A DNA stretch of 64,000 nt from Polyangiaceae bacterium (lineage in GTDB: Bacteria > Myxococcota_A > Polyangia > Polyangiales > Polyangiaceae), in contig JABFXY010000051.1 in assembly GCA_013361525.1 (NCBI GenBank), positions 62,001-126,000 on the forward strand. Direction: 5' to 3'. Each line of letters opens with the position of its first letter. Position 1 is the first letter of the stretch. This document shows, one piece after another, positions 8,761-18,449 of the stretch. A program made the position numbers and the translations under genes. The notes beneath the pieces are model-generated. The model did no database searches. It saw nothing but the letters and a program-made list of their open reading frames with translations, and was not told the origin of the DNA.

Positions 8761-9651
8761 ATGGCAAGGCTCCTAGGATTCATCGCCAACCGCCCCGATC
8801 TCGGCTCTCGAGCCGTCGCGCTCGAATCGAAAGCGTTCACCGTGCGGGTCAGCGAACCGCCCGCTGGCGCCGCGCCGAGTCCGTCTCCGCGTGAGAGCAA
8901 TCCCACGTTGGAGGGCAGCGTCAGTTGGGGCGTCGGCTTCTATCAAGGTGGCGAGATCCTGCTGAAGCGGCGGCCTTTCGATGAACGGCGCGCGCTCGGC
9001 TTCCCGGATCTCGTGAAGGACATCCGGGCCGACGTCCTCATCGGCCACATCCGCACCGCGACCGTCGGCGCGCTCCGAACGGAGAACACGCATCCGTTCC
9101 GATACAGGCAATGGCTGTTCGCGCAGACCGGGACGGTGCCGCACTTCGATCGGCTCCGCGGTCGCGTCCTCGAGCAGCTGCCGCAGTTCCTCGCGCGCGA
9201 TGTCCGCGGCGAGACGGACGCGGAGCTCGTCTTCTATCTGTTTCTGTCGTTCCTCCACGACATGAACAAGCTCGACCGCGCCGACGTCGCCGCCGGTACG
9301 GTGCGCGACGCATTGCGGTCGACGCTCTCGCTCGTCGAGCGGCTCTGCGCCGAAGAGACGAAGGACCGAGTCGCCCTCAACATGGTCGTCGGGTGCGCCG
9401 ACTACATCGTCGGGACGCGGCTCTCCAACCCGATGGGCTTCCACATGATGGCGGGTCGGGCGGCGCTCGAGCGCATCTTCGGCGGCGAGAGCTTCTCGCG
9501 CACGAAGATCCCGCATCTCATGTCGGCGCGCATCGCGCTCCTCGCAGCCGATCTCGACGACGACCGCCTGCCCGCCGGTTGGACGGCTCTCGAAGACCGC
9601 ACGACGGTCACGCTGAGTCACAGCGACGATCCGCACGTCGAGCGTCTGTGA
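8761..9651 (+). CDS. Class II glutamine amidotransferase-fold protein lacking the catalytic Cys (pseudoenzyme)
   Basis: The 296-residue protein aligns by eye to the YafJ/GATase_4 family: MARLLGFIANRP at the N-terminus, VSWGVGFY, the substrate loop HIRTATVGALRTENTHPF, and FAQTGTV. Family members start MCRLLG, where Cys2, freed by removal of Met, is the nucleophile; here residue 2 is Ala (codon gca, 8764-8766). The HNG oxyanion motif is also changed, FAHNG to FAQTG. No in-frame upstream start offers a Cys. It should bind its fold's ligand or a partner but not hydrolyse glutamine by the usual mechanism. Its stop overlaps the GTG start of the next lipoprotein gene (GTGA, 9648-9651), so the two are made together. 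Function unknown. Confidence 0.85.
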   Translation: MARLLGFIANRPDLGSRAVALESKAFTVRVSEPPAGAAPSPSPRESNPTLEGSVSWGVGFYQGGEILLKRRPFDERRALGFPDLVKDIRADVLIGHIRTATVGALRTENTHPFRYRQWLFAQTGTVPHFDRLRGRVLEQLPQFLARDVRGETDAELVFYLFLSFLHDMNKLDRADVAAGTVRDALRSTLSLVERLCAEETKDRVALNMVVGCADYIVGTRLSNPMGFHMMAGRAALERIFGGESFSRTKIPHLMSARIALLAADLDDDRLPAGWTALEDRTTVTLSHSDDPHVERL

Positions 9652-10313
9652 CTCTGCCGAAGGGCGTCGCGATCGCACTGGTCCTGCAGGTCGCGGCGTG
9701 TTCGGGGACGCAGAAGCCCCTGTCGCCCGAGGATGGCCGGCGCCATCCGGATGGCATCGCTGTCGACCCTTTGGAGCACCCGCCCGACGCCGTCGAGGAG
9801 GCCTCGGCCGCCGACGGTGTCGTCGCTCTGCGCACGCCGCTCGGTCCCGAGGCGGCGAAAGAGACGACGCGCAGCTTCCTTCTCGCCGTCTCGCGTGAGG
9901 ACCTCGAGGGCCTCCGCAAGCTCATGACGACCGACGCGACGAGCATCAACCCCTCGACGCGCGCACGCGAAAGCTCCTTCTATTTCTTTTCGCGTCGTTT
10001 CGGCCGCCTCGACTACTTCTTCTTGTCGAACGTGAGCTTCTGGCAGGAAGAGCGGGTCGAGCTCTACCGCGCGAACGAGGGTGACACGTTGTGGTCGGAC
10101 ACCGTCGGCCCCACGGCGTCGCCCGCCTCCGGCAGCCCCGCATCGATGAACGACGCGCTCGAGCCGAGCGATGTCATCGTGCGCGTGCCGCTCAGTCTTC
10201 CGCGGACACCGGCCGGACAGCTCCTCGGGGAGGAGGTCACCCTGCTGCTTCGTCGCTCGGGCGGGCGGTACGTCGTCCACCGTGTGGTGGAGGACTTCAC
10301 GCTACCTCCCTGA
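9648..10313 (+). CDS. Hypothetical lipoprotein coupled to the amidotransferase-fold gene
   Basis: Start at GTG 9648 overlaps the previous stop and gives a short lipoprotein signal (VTLPKGVAIALVLQVAAC, Cys18). The mature part (221 residues in all) has a helix-rich start (AAKETTRSFLLAVSREDLEGLRKLM) followed by SSFYFFSRRFGRLDYFFLS and a beta-rich end (EDVTLLLRRSGGRYVVHRV-like, ending VVEDFTLPP). The layout of a helix, a Thr-Asp turn and terminal strands suggests a cystatin/NTF2-like fold, but I do not recognise the family. Translational coupling to the pseudo-amidotransferase is the only functional hint. Confidence 0.7.
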   Translation: MTLPKGVAIALVLQVAACSGTQKPLSPEDGRRHPDGIAVDPLEHPPDAVEEASAADGVVALRTPLGPEAAKETTRSFLLAVSREDLEGLRKLMTTDATSINPSTRARESSFYFFSRRFGRLDYFFLSNVSFWQEERVELYRANEGDTLWSDTVGPTASPASGSPASMNDALEPSDVIVRVPLSLPRTPAGQLLGEEVTLLLRRSGGRYVVHRVVEDFTLPP

Positions 10314-10372
10314 AAGCTCAAAAGATTTGCGACAATCTTGGCCTACCCCGCATGGATCGAGAAAGTGCAGTC

Positions 10373-11290
10373 ATGACGCGTCTCAAGGTCGCCTTCGTCG
10401 GGTCGGGGGGCGCCGCACGCGGTCTCGCCCATCTGGGCGTTCTCAAAGCATGTGAAGAGGTCGGCATCGTGCCGACCACGTTCGTGGGCACGAGCTCCGG
10501 TGCGCTGGTCGGCGCGACGTACGGGCAGGACATTCCGCTCGACGTGTTGCTCGACGGCTATCGATTGCCGTGGCGGCGCAGGCATCGCGGGCCGCGCCTG
10601 TACATGGATACGTTCATCGGCGGCCCGCGACCGCGCGATCTTCTCGACCCGGGATATCTGCTCTCCGGCGTCTTCTCGATCGACAAGCTCGAGCGCTACC
10701 TCGAGCAGTTCTTGCCGCTCAACGATTTCTCGAAGCTGCACAACCAGGTCTTCGTGACCGCGGCGGACGTCGACACCGGCGAGCGCGTCGTTTTCGGGCC
10801 CGGCTACCGCGAAGACGTCCCCATCAGCACCGCCGTTGCCGCGAGCTGTTGTGTCCCGGGGCTGTTTCGGCCGAAGCGCATCGGCGACCGCTACTTCCTC
10901 GATGGAGAGATCATTCGCACGTTGTCGGCCGATCTCGCGGTCGCAGCAGGCGCGAACGTCGTCATCATCTCGAACGTCTACCGCCCCGAGAGCCGCCGTC
11001 CGCCGGAGCGATCCATCGCTCGGAGCGGCGTTCTCAGCGTCGTCCGTCAGTCGGTCAACATCGTGATGGCAGAGAAAGAGCGGCGCGGCGTGGAGCTGTT
11101 GTCTCGCACGTATCCGCGCGTCGTGTTCCTCGACGTGTCGCCCGACATCGGCGCATTCGGCTATTGGAACCGCTTCAACGCGCGCTCGCTCGTCTTGCGC
11201 GGTTATCGCACCGCTCTTCGTATCCTGACGGAGGCGAAGGAGCGCGGCGTGTTCAACGCGGTCCTTTCGAAGGGCGCGTCGCTCAACTGA
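10373..11290 (+). CDS. Patatin-like phospholipase/esterase
   Basis: The protein has the patatin triad layout: oxyanion loop GSGGAARG near the start, nucleophile elbow GTSSG (Ser of GxSxG), and catalytic Asp in FLDGEIIR (a D-G dyad). Start chosen at ATG 10373, preceded by GAAAG about 8 bases upstream; ATG 10352 would add seven residues (MDRESAV). Length 305 residues, with no signal peptide, so it is cytosolic or secreted by another route. Later parts (SRTYPRVVFLDVSPDIGAFG, NARSLVLRGYRTALRILTEA) match the lid and helix region of bacterial RssA/patatin proteins. It would cleave acyl chains from phospholipids. The gene follows the lipoprotein by 59 bases. Confidence 0.9.
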   Translation: MTRLKVAFVGSGGAARGLAHLGVLKACEEVGIVPTTFVGTSSGALVGATYGQDIPLDVLLDGYRLPWRRRHRGPRLYMDTFIGGPRPRDLLDPGYLLSGVFSIDKLERYLEQFLPLNDFSKLHNQVFVTAADVDTGERVVFGPGYREDVPISTAVAASCCVPGLFRPKRIGDRYFLDGEIIRTLSADLAVAAGANVVIISNVYRPESRRPPERSIARSGVLSVVRQSVNIVMAEKERRGVELLSRTYPRVVFLDVSPDIGAFGYWNRFNARSLVLRGYRTALRILTEAKERGVFNAVLSKGASLN

Positions 11291-11346
11291 CGCCGGGAAT
11301 GCGGCGCTCGCGCGCGGTCGTTCAAGCCCTGTAGGCTTGCCCGACC

Positions 11347-12405
11347 GTGCGATGCTCTGTTCACTTCGTGCTCGGCCTCGGCACCGTCGCGGCGCTGGGG
11401 GCGCTCGCCGAGGCGTCGACACCGGTCGCGTTGCCCGGGCCGGGGCCGCGCGCCCGGCCCGACGGCTACGACGTCGTTCGAGAGAACGCGCGCTGTGAGC
11501 AATGCCACCAGGAGATCGCCGCCGAGTGGCAGAGCTCGCTCCATCGCCTCGCATGGGACGATCCCGCGTTTCAGAGCGCCTATGCGCTCGAGGCGCAATC
11601 GTTTTGCCGCGAGTGTCACGCGCCGGAGCACGATCCCGAAGCGGTCTCGAACGGGGCAAGGCACATCGGCGTCGGCTGCGTGACCTGCCACGTCCAAGGC
11701 GAGCAGATCATCGGAGCTCGCTCCATTTCGGCGAGCGCCGGCCACCACGCCGTCGCGGGTGACGCTCGATTGGCGACGACCAGTGCCTGCGCGAGCTGTC
11801 ACCAATTCGATTTTCGAGAGCCCCAGCGCGCGCTGATGCAAAGCACCGTCGACGAGCACCGTGCCTCGCCATACGCGCGTGAAACGTGTCAGTCGTGTCA
11901 CATGCCGACGGTCGAGGACGCCGAAGGACACTCCTATCGGAGCCATGACTTCCGCGTTCAAGGTGATACCGCGCTGCTCTCGTCCGCGGTGCGTGCGGAG
12001 GCACGCCGGCTCGGCGACGACGGCATCGTCGTGTCGCTTCGCGCAGGGCGCGTCGGTCACGCGTTTCCGACCGGCGATCTCTTTCGGCGCCTCGAGGTTC
12101 GGGCGCGCATCGACGGTGACGGCGGGCCGATCGCCAAGCCGGTCGTGCTGGCGCGCCGATTCGCGATGATTCCCGGTGAAAACGGCCCCACTCGGATCCA
12201 AGTCGGTGACGACCGATTGCCGGCGAACGGCGACCCGCGGCACGTCGAGCTCCATTTCGGCGAGGAGATCCGCAGTCGAACGGTCCAATGGGAAGTTGCG
12301 TATCAACGAATGGACGGCCCGATGGCGCAGCTGTTCGGCATCGATCCGGCGAAGGACGAAGTCATCGTGGCGCGTGGCACGTGGAGTGGGGAGAGATCGC
12401 AATGA
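11347..12405 (+). CDS. Pentaheme cytochrome c, exported
   Basis: The 352-residue protein has five CXXCH heme c sites: CEQCH, CRECH, CVTCH, CASCH and CQSCH, all in the first ~190 residues, with distal His candidates such as SSLHR, SAGHH and DEHRAS. This pattern is that of cytochrome c-554/NrfB-like multiheme proteins. A signal sequence (VHFVLGLGTVAALGALAEA) exports it to the periplasm. The C-terminal ~150 residues have no heme and look beta-rich (IVVSLRAGRVGHAFPTGDLF). It starts at GTG 11347 with no obvious ribosome binding site, and its stop overlaps the next start (ATGA, 12402-12405). It is likely an electron-transfer protein working with that neighbour. Confidence 0.9.
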   Translation: MRCSVHFVLGLGTVAALGALAEASTPVALPGPGPRARPDGYDVVRENARCEQCHQEIAAEWQSSLHRLAWDDPAFQSAYALEAQSFCRECHAPEHDPEAVSNGARHIGVGCVTCHVQGEQIIGARSISASAGHHAVAGDARLATTSACASCHQFDFREPQRALMQSTVDEHRASPYARETCQSCHMPTVEDAEGHSYRSHDFRVQGDTALLSSAVRAEARRLGDDGIVVSLRAGRVGHAFPTGDLFRRLEVRARIDGDGGPIAKPVVLARRFAMIPGENGPTRIQVGDDRLPANGDPRHVELHFGEEIRSRTVQWEVAYQRMDGPMAQLFGIDPAKDEVIVARGTWSGERSQ

Positions 12406-13994
12406 GCGTGCGGATGAGACAAGTGATTCGAATGGTGCCGTTGCTCGTCGCGGGCGGCGTCGGCTGTGGTCGCGGTGCCGAGGGGCCCGACGGCGTTCCG
12501 ACCATTCGGACGAGCACGTCCTCCACCCCACGCCCGCCCGCCCGGGTAGAGCCGGCCTCGGTCAGCGTCGCCGCGATCGCTGCGCCGAGAGCGGCCGTGA
12601 TCGACGGCGATCTGGCGGAGTGGGGGTCGCTCTTGCCGGGGTCCAACGTCGGGGGAAACCCCATGTACCCCGAGGCTATCGGTCCCTCCGGCGGCACGAA
12701 GGTCGCGCGCCCGACGTTGCCGAATGCCGTGAATCCGACCACGTCGGCCGCATCCCACGTCGCCATTGCATTGCGCGACGACCAAGTCCTCGTCGCCGCC
12801 GAGCTCGGCGAAAAGAGCGGCGACGCCGTATGGCTCGGGATCGGCGTTCCCGCGCCGAACGTCCCGGCGATCGGCCATGGCGTTCGCGGCGGCTATACGT
12901 ACGAGCTTCAATGCGAGCACGAGGACATCGATTTGCCCGAAGGTGAGGTCGGTAAGGGACCGCCGTTGACCCCCGAGGCGGCCGCAGCCTGTCGAAAACT
13001 GCTCGAGCGACACGCTTCGCTCGTCGAAACGCAGCGTCAGCGCTTCGTTCGTCGCTATCGGCTCGACGAGCGTGGTGTCTCCATCGTCGAGCCGGACGGG
13101 AGCACCAAGCCCATCGAGGGGGCCGTCGTCGCCGCGAAGCCCACCGCAAGTGGCGGAAAGGCCTTGGAAGCGTCCTTCCCCGTGAAGGGATTGCCCCGAA
13201 TGGTCGACGCCCCGGTCGAGTGGCTGCGCATCTCGGCGCGCACGCTCGCCGGGGCGATGACGCCGGACATCGCGTCGGATCCGTGGACATGGGCAAAGCT
13301 GCCGGCGCCGGTCTCGTTCGACAAGAACGGCGACATCCGCGCGAAGATGTTCGCGCTCATCAACAGCTCTGCTTTCTTCCCGCCGGCGCTCTCCTATCAG
13401 CCGGGCGACTCCGTTCATGTCGAGAGCGTCGATTACAAAGGATCGCGGTCGACGGTCGGGCCGAGCGAGCACGTCCTTTATCAAAAGCGTTTCACGTTCA
13501 AAGACATCGAGATTGGCGTCGTCTCCGCGTGGGACGAGGGGATCGCGATCCAGAAAGAGGGTAAGCTCCTCGACATCCTGCTCCCGCTCGGATTGAAGGA
13601 CGGATGGGGCGCAAAAGGCGAGCTCAAGGCCGTCGTTGCCCGCGAGGACGACGTCCACATCATCGTGTACACGCCGTGGCAGTGGACGGTCGGTAGCGGC
13701 AGCCAAGGGGCGTCTTGGGGCGTCATCTCCGTATCCCAGGACGGGACGTTTCTGAAGCTCGTCAACGACGAAGAGGGCAGCTACACGAGCTGGGACTTCG
13801 AGAGTGTCGATGGCACCGCGACCCCCGACTACACACGGCTCATCGTTCGTGGAACATATACGGATTACAACGGCGGAAACCCGCTGAAGAAGGGCCGCGA
13901 GCAGATATGGCAATGGGACCCAAAGGGGAGGATCTACACATTCACCGAAAAGGACGTCCCGCCGCCGAGGAAAAAGGCAGCAGCAAAACGCTGA
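12402..13994 (+). CDS. Lipoprotein with CBM9/DOMON-like domain, partner of the pentaheme cytochrome
   Basis: Start at ATG 12402 overlaps the cytochrome stop and has GGGGAGA about 8 bases upstream. The 530-residue protein has a lipoprotein signal (MVPLLVAGGVGCGRG). Next comes IDGDLAEWGSLLPGSN and HVAIALRDDQVLVAAELGE, the start of a CBM9-like fold also used in ethylbenzene-dehydrogenase heme-binding subunits, which often accompany multiheme cytochromes. A long insertion (about 175-270) and a beta-rich second half (VRGTYTDYNG, QIWQWDPKGRIYTF) follow, ending in a Lys-rich tail. There is no CXXCH. The tight coupling suggests it binds heme or a substrate at the surface for the cytochrome; that is inference. 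Confidence 0.8.
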   Translation: MSVRMRQVIRMVPLLVAGGVGCGRGAEGPDGVPTIRTSTSSTPRPPARVEPASVSVAAIAAPRAAVIDGDLAEWGSLLPGSNVGGNPMYPEAIGPSGGTKVARPTLPNAVNPTTSAASHVAIALRDDQVLVAAELGEKSGDAVWLGIGVPAPNVPAIGHGVRGGYTYELQCEHEDIDLPEGEVGKGPPLTPEAAAACRKLLERHASLVETQRQRFVRRYRLDERGVSIVEPDGSTKPIEGAVVAAKPTASGGKALEASFPVKGLPRMVDAPVEWLRISARTLAGAMTPDIASDPWTWAKLPAPVSFDKNGDIRAKMFALINSSAFFPPALSYQPGDSVHVESVDYKGSRSTVGPSEHVLYQKRFTFKDIEIGVVSAWDEGIAIQKEGKLLDILLPLGLKDGWGAKGELKAVVAREDDVHIIVYTPWQWTVGSGSQGASWGVISVSQDGTFLKLVNDEEGSYTSWDFESVDGTATPDYTRLIVRGTYTDYNGGNPLKKGREQIWQWDPKGRIYTFTEKDVPPPRKKAAAKR

Positions 13995-14024
13995 AAGCGG
14001 CCGCCCTTTCGGGGCGCGCCGCTT
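13995..14024. terminator. Strong bipartite hairpin between convergent genes
   Basis: AAGCGGC (13995-14001) and CGCCC (14002-14006) pair across a TTTC loop with GGGGCG (14011-14016) and GCCGCTT (14018-14024). The stem begins right after the lipoprotein stop (13992-13994) and lies 23 bases from the end of the convergent HdeD-like gene. No T tract follows on either strand. Confidence 0.55.
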
Positions 14025-14047
14025 CCGGGCCACTCGTGACCACCCGC

Positions 14048-14635
14048 TCAGGCCGTGGCGAAGACCTCCTCGATGCGCCGCTCCGCGCGGTGGAGATAGA
14101 AGCCACTCGCGAGGAGCGCAAACCCCGTATTGAGCAGCTCGACGCCGACCAACGTCCCGATGAGCCACAGGCTCGAGACGGGCCACGTGAACGCGATATA
14201 CAAACCGAGGCCGACCGAGAGCAAGCCGCTGAACAGCGACCAGCCCCATCCGATGTGACGCGTGCTCAGCGCCATCGCCGTGCGGCCGATGCCGCCGGCG
14301 AAGAACAACGCGCCAATCAACAGCGTCACCGCGAGCATCGTGACGTCGGGCCGCCACAACATCAGACCACCGACGACCGCATGCAGGACGCCGGTCAGGA
14401 TGCCATGGCCCAATTCACGACTGCGGCGGTGCACGACGGCGTCGACGATTCGCGCGAAGCCGGCGATGAGCAATGCAATCGCCGAGACCAAGATTGCGTA
14501 GGCGGTCGCGTAGAAGGCGTAGACGAGCGCGAACATGCCGGCGATCACCACCAGCGCACCGAATAGAATGGTGACCGTATCCAAGTGGCGAACGCCGCCT
14601 CTCGGAAGGGGTTCGTAGCGTAGATCTCGGGCCAT
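14048..14635 (-). CDS. HdeD/DUF308-family membrane protein
   Basis: The 195-residue protein has six hydrophobic segments, beginning ILFGALVVIAGMFALVYAF and including AYAILVSAIALLIAGF, LHAVVGGLMLW, LAVTLLIGALFFAGG, LFSGLLSVGLGLYIAF and LIGTLVGVELLNTGFALLA. The repeated short-helix pattern with G..RI..A turns (GFARIVDAVVHRR) is that of HdeD-like acid-stress membrane proteins (DUF308). The C-terminus is charged and presumably cytoplasmic. It is convergent with the cytochrome operon and lies downstream of the phospholipase D gene on the same strand with 46 bases between. Molecular function of the family is poorly defined. Confidence 0.85.
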   Translation of the reverse strand: MARDLRYEPLPRGGVRHLDTVTILFGALVVIAGMFALVYAFYATAYAILVSAIALLIAGFARIVDAVVHRRSRELGHGILTGVLHAVVGGLMLWRPDVTMLAVTLLIGALFFAGGIGRTAMALSTRHIGWGWSLFSGLLSVGLGLYIAFTWPVSSLWLIGTLVGVELLNTGFALLASGFYLHRAERRIEEVFATA

Positions 14636-14681
14636 GACGTCCTCTCCTACGCGAGGGAGGATGCATGCGTCGCTCCACGAA

Positions 14682-16183
14682 TCACGCGCGTTTCAGCTTC
14701 TCCCAAAGAACGCTCAACCCATTGGAGAAGAGCTCGCGCTGATCCTGCTCCACGCTCGGTCCGAGATCCGGATCGAACGGCGAAGCCTCCGGATCGACGA
14801 CACGCATGAGCTCGAGCTCCTGCTCGGTGGGCGGAGGATACGGGCGAATCTTGCCGCGCCGGCGCTCCGCCGCGTCGTCCAAAACCGCGATCAATTCCTC
14901 GTCCCGCTCGGGAAGCTCGAGCCCCGCGTGCTCCGTGAGGAGACCGCGCCGAATGGCTCGTATGCTACGAACGAGATCGGCGTCGCCGCCGTCGGCCTCG
15001 AACGATACGTTCAACTCCGTATCCAGCGAGAGGCTACGGTTCGTCAGATTCGCCGATCCGACCGTCAAGAACGTATCGTCGACGATCATCACTTTCGAAT
15101 GAATGTATGTCGACCCCTCCGGATCGACACAGCCCTCGTGGCCGGGGCGCGAGAAGTACACGCCGACGCGGTGACCGCCCTCGGCGCCGAGCCGTCGGAG
15201 ATCCGCGATGATCCGCGCCTGGGCGAGACCGATCGCGACCTCCTCTTTGAAGTTCTCCGCACGAGGATTGAGGATCACGACCACGTCGAGGCGTGACCGC
15301 TCGTCGTCGGCGAGACGAGCCCCGAGCGCGAGCCCGACGGCGCGCGCGCTCAAATATTGCGTTTCGATATAGATGCAGCGCTCCGCCCCGTCGATTGCGC
15401 GCAAGAGGAGCTTTTTGATCTCCTGGCAACCTTCGATGTTCGTGGGCCGCCCGTAGGGATCCGTTCGGCTTATCACGGCGGAGCGCGCAGCGACCCGGCG
15501 TAGCTTGTCGGGGATGAAGGTCGAGACGGCGACGCGCGACGTGGCGGAACCCGCGGGGGCGAGATCCAGCGGCTCGCCGCCCGCGCCTTGCCATCGAGAC
15601 TCGAAGAGCCCTCGAAGAGCGAGGGCGGCGTCGCGACTTCGCAGGAAGGCTTGAACGTCGTGAAACGGCGGGTGCTTGAGGCCGCGGCTCTTCCGATGGG
15701 GTTCTTCCAATCGGTGTTGATCGGTGTCCCAGCGGTGCTCGCAAATGTCGATTCCGCCGAGGAACGCGATTTGGTCGTCCACGACGACGAACTTCTGGTG
15801 ATGGCAGGCCCCCGTCGGGTGCGCGGCATCGAACAAGAAGTGGATGTTCTCGTGTGTCGTCCAGTCGAACGACACCTGCTGGAGCCATTCCCGCTCGAGG
15901 GCGAAGACGACGTGGAAGTCCCACGCCAGCATGTAGATGCGAAGCTGCGGGTTGTTCGCGCACAGCCAATTCAAGAGCTCCTTGAGCTTGACGGGGTGTG
16001 CGGCCTGCGCGGCGTCTTCGCCGCGCAAGAGCTTTACTTTGCTGTCGAATTGCCAACCCGCGAGCAGGATGTATCGCTCGGCCTTGAGCGCCGCATCGCA
16101 GAACGCACGGTAATAGTCACGCCCGTCGATCAACAACCCGGCAAGGTCGATGTCGACGCTGCACCAGCAGGGCTCACTCGTCG

Positions 16184-16187
<4 letters not shown>
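14682..16187 (-). CDS. Phospholipase D/cardiolipin synthase-like protein, two HKD motifs
   Basis: The 501-residue protein has two complete HxKxxxxD motifs: HQKFVVVDD with His130/Lys132, followed by GGIDICEHRW, and HSKVMIVDD with His363/Lys365, followed by GSANLTNRSL. Both halves of the PLD active site are therefore intact. There is no transmembrane hairpin of cardiolipin synthase A and no signal peptide, so it looks like a cytosolic or peripheral PLD, similar to those with broad phospholipid transesterase activity. Start GTG 16187 overlaps the stop of the NtrC-type gene (GTGA, 16184-16187), so expression is coupled to that regulator. Confidence 0.9.
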
Positions 16188-17572
<1,385 letters not shown>

Positions 17573-17757
17573 GACAAACCTCCGCTGCGCGCCGTTGGCC
17601 GCTTTCGGCCCGTTTCGAGGCCAGCGGGCCGCCACACGCACGTAGCGGGCCAGCGGCTATTTGCAGCTATCTAGCGTTTTACGTGTCGCACTTCGCCCCG
17701 GCGACCTCGCGCGGCCGCTTGTTTTTTGCGGGGGAAGGCGGGTTGAACCGACATCGC

Positions 17758-18267
17758 TCACTGAGGCGCGACGCCACAGGCCCGAACCGAGGCCGGCGTC
17801 ATGCGGCGAGCCACCTCCTCGACGAGAACCGAGAGGAGGAACGGGGACTGAAGCACCTGGGCCTGCTGGAGCTGGTCGGGGGTGACGCCGCGCGGCCACG
17901 ACTCCGGCAGGATGACGATGATGTCGTCGAGGCAGCGGGCTCGCTTCAGGAGCGCGACGATGTCCGGCCCGTCGCTGAGGAGCTCGGCGTCGAGCACGAC
18001 GACCTCCGGAAGTGGAAAGTCCGCTCGCGTGAGTGACGTCGTCAAAAAAGCGCGCAGCTCGTCGGAGGATCGACAACCATTGACGATCAGCCCGAGCCCT
18101 TCGAGCGCTTTCGTGATTTCGTTCACGCGCTCTTCGTTGCGTATCGCGATCACGATACCCGCCTTGCCAGGATCCATGACGACGCCGTTCGGGAGCGAAG
18201 CACGGAATCCATTCGATTGAAGTGGACGGTCTGTCAGGTTGAAAGGCGGCCGCCGGGTATCGGTCAT
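17758..18267 (-). CDS. Degenerate receiver-domain protein
   Basis: Read from ATG 18267 the protein has 169 residues; longer starts would add a low-complexity stretch. The body looks like a receiver: beta1 GIVIAIRNEE, Asp93 in EVVVLDAELL at the phospho-acceptor position, DDIIVILPESWP, and an ending helix SVLVEEVARRM. However, the usual acidic pair at the end of beta1 is replaced by Arg-Asn, and the invariant Lys (KP) is replaced by Ser (QSPFLL). It is therefore likely a non-canonical or inactive receiver. It is divergent from the kinase at 18450 with about 180 bases between, and lies upstream of the NtrC gene on the same strand. Role unknown. Confidence 0.65.
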   Translation of the reverse strand: MTDTRRPPFNLTDRPLQSNGFRASLPNGVVMDPGKAGIVIAIRNEERVNEITKALEGLGLIVNGCRSSDELRAFLTTSLTRADFPLPEVVVLDAELLSDGPDIVALLKRARCLDDIIVILPESWPRGVTPDQLQQAQVLQSPFLLSVLVEEVARRMTPASVRACGVAPQ

Positions 18268-18449
18268 AGTGCCGCTTCGCGTGGCAGGTTCCGTACCAGC
18301 TCGCCACGCAGGGGAGAGCGAATTGGGCGTGGCGCCATGCCTCAGGGTAGGCGGCACTGTGGCATCGATGCTGGTCGACTGTGGCGCACAAGCCGTGCGA
18401 TCCGCGGTCACGGACGACTGGCCGGATTCTTGCGATTCGTTTCGTCGCG

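Noticed and set aside
12303..14357. A 684-codon open frame on the - strand opposite the DOMON-like lipoprotein gene
   Set aside because: It shows no domain, is Arg-rich, and overlaps a lipoprotein gene with signal peptide and ribosome binding site.
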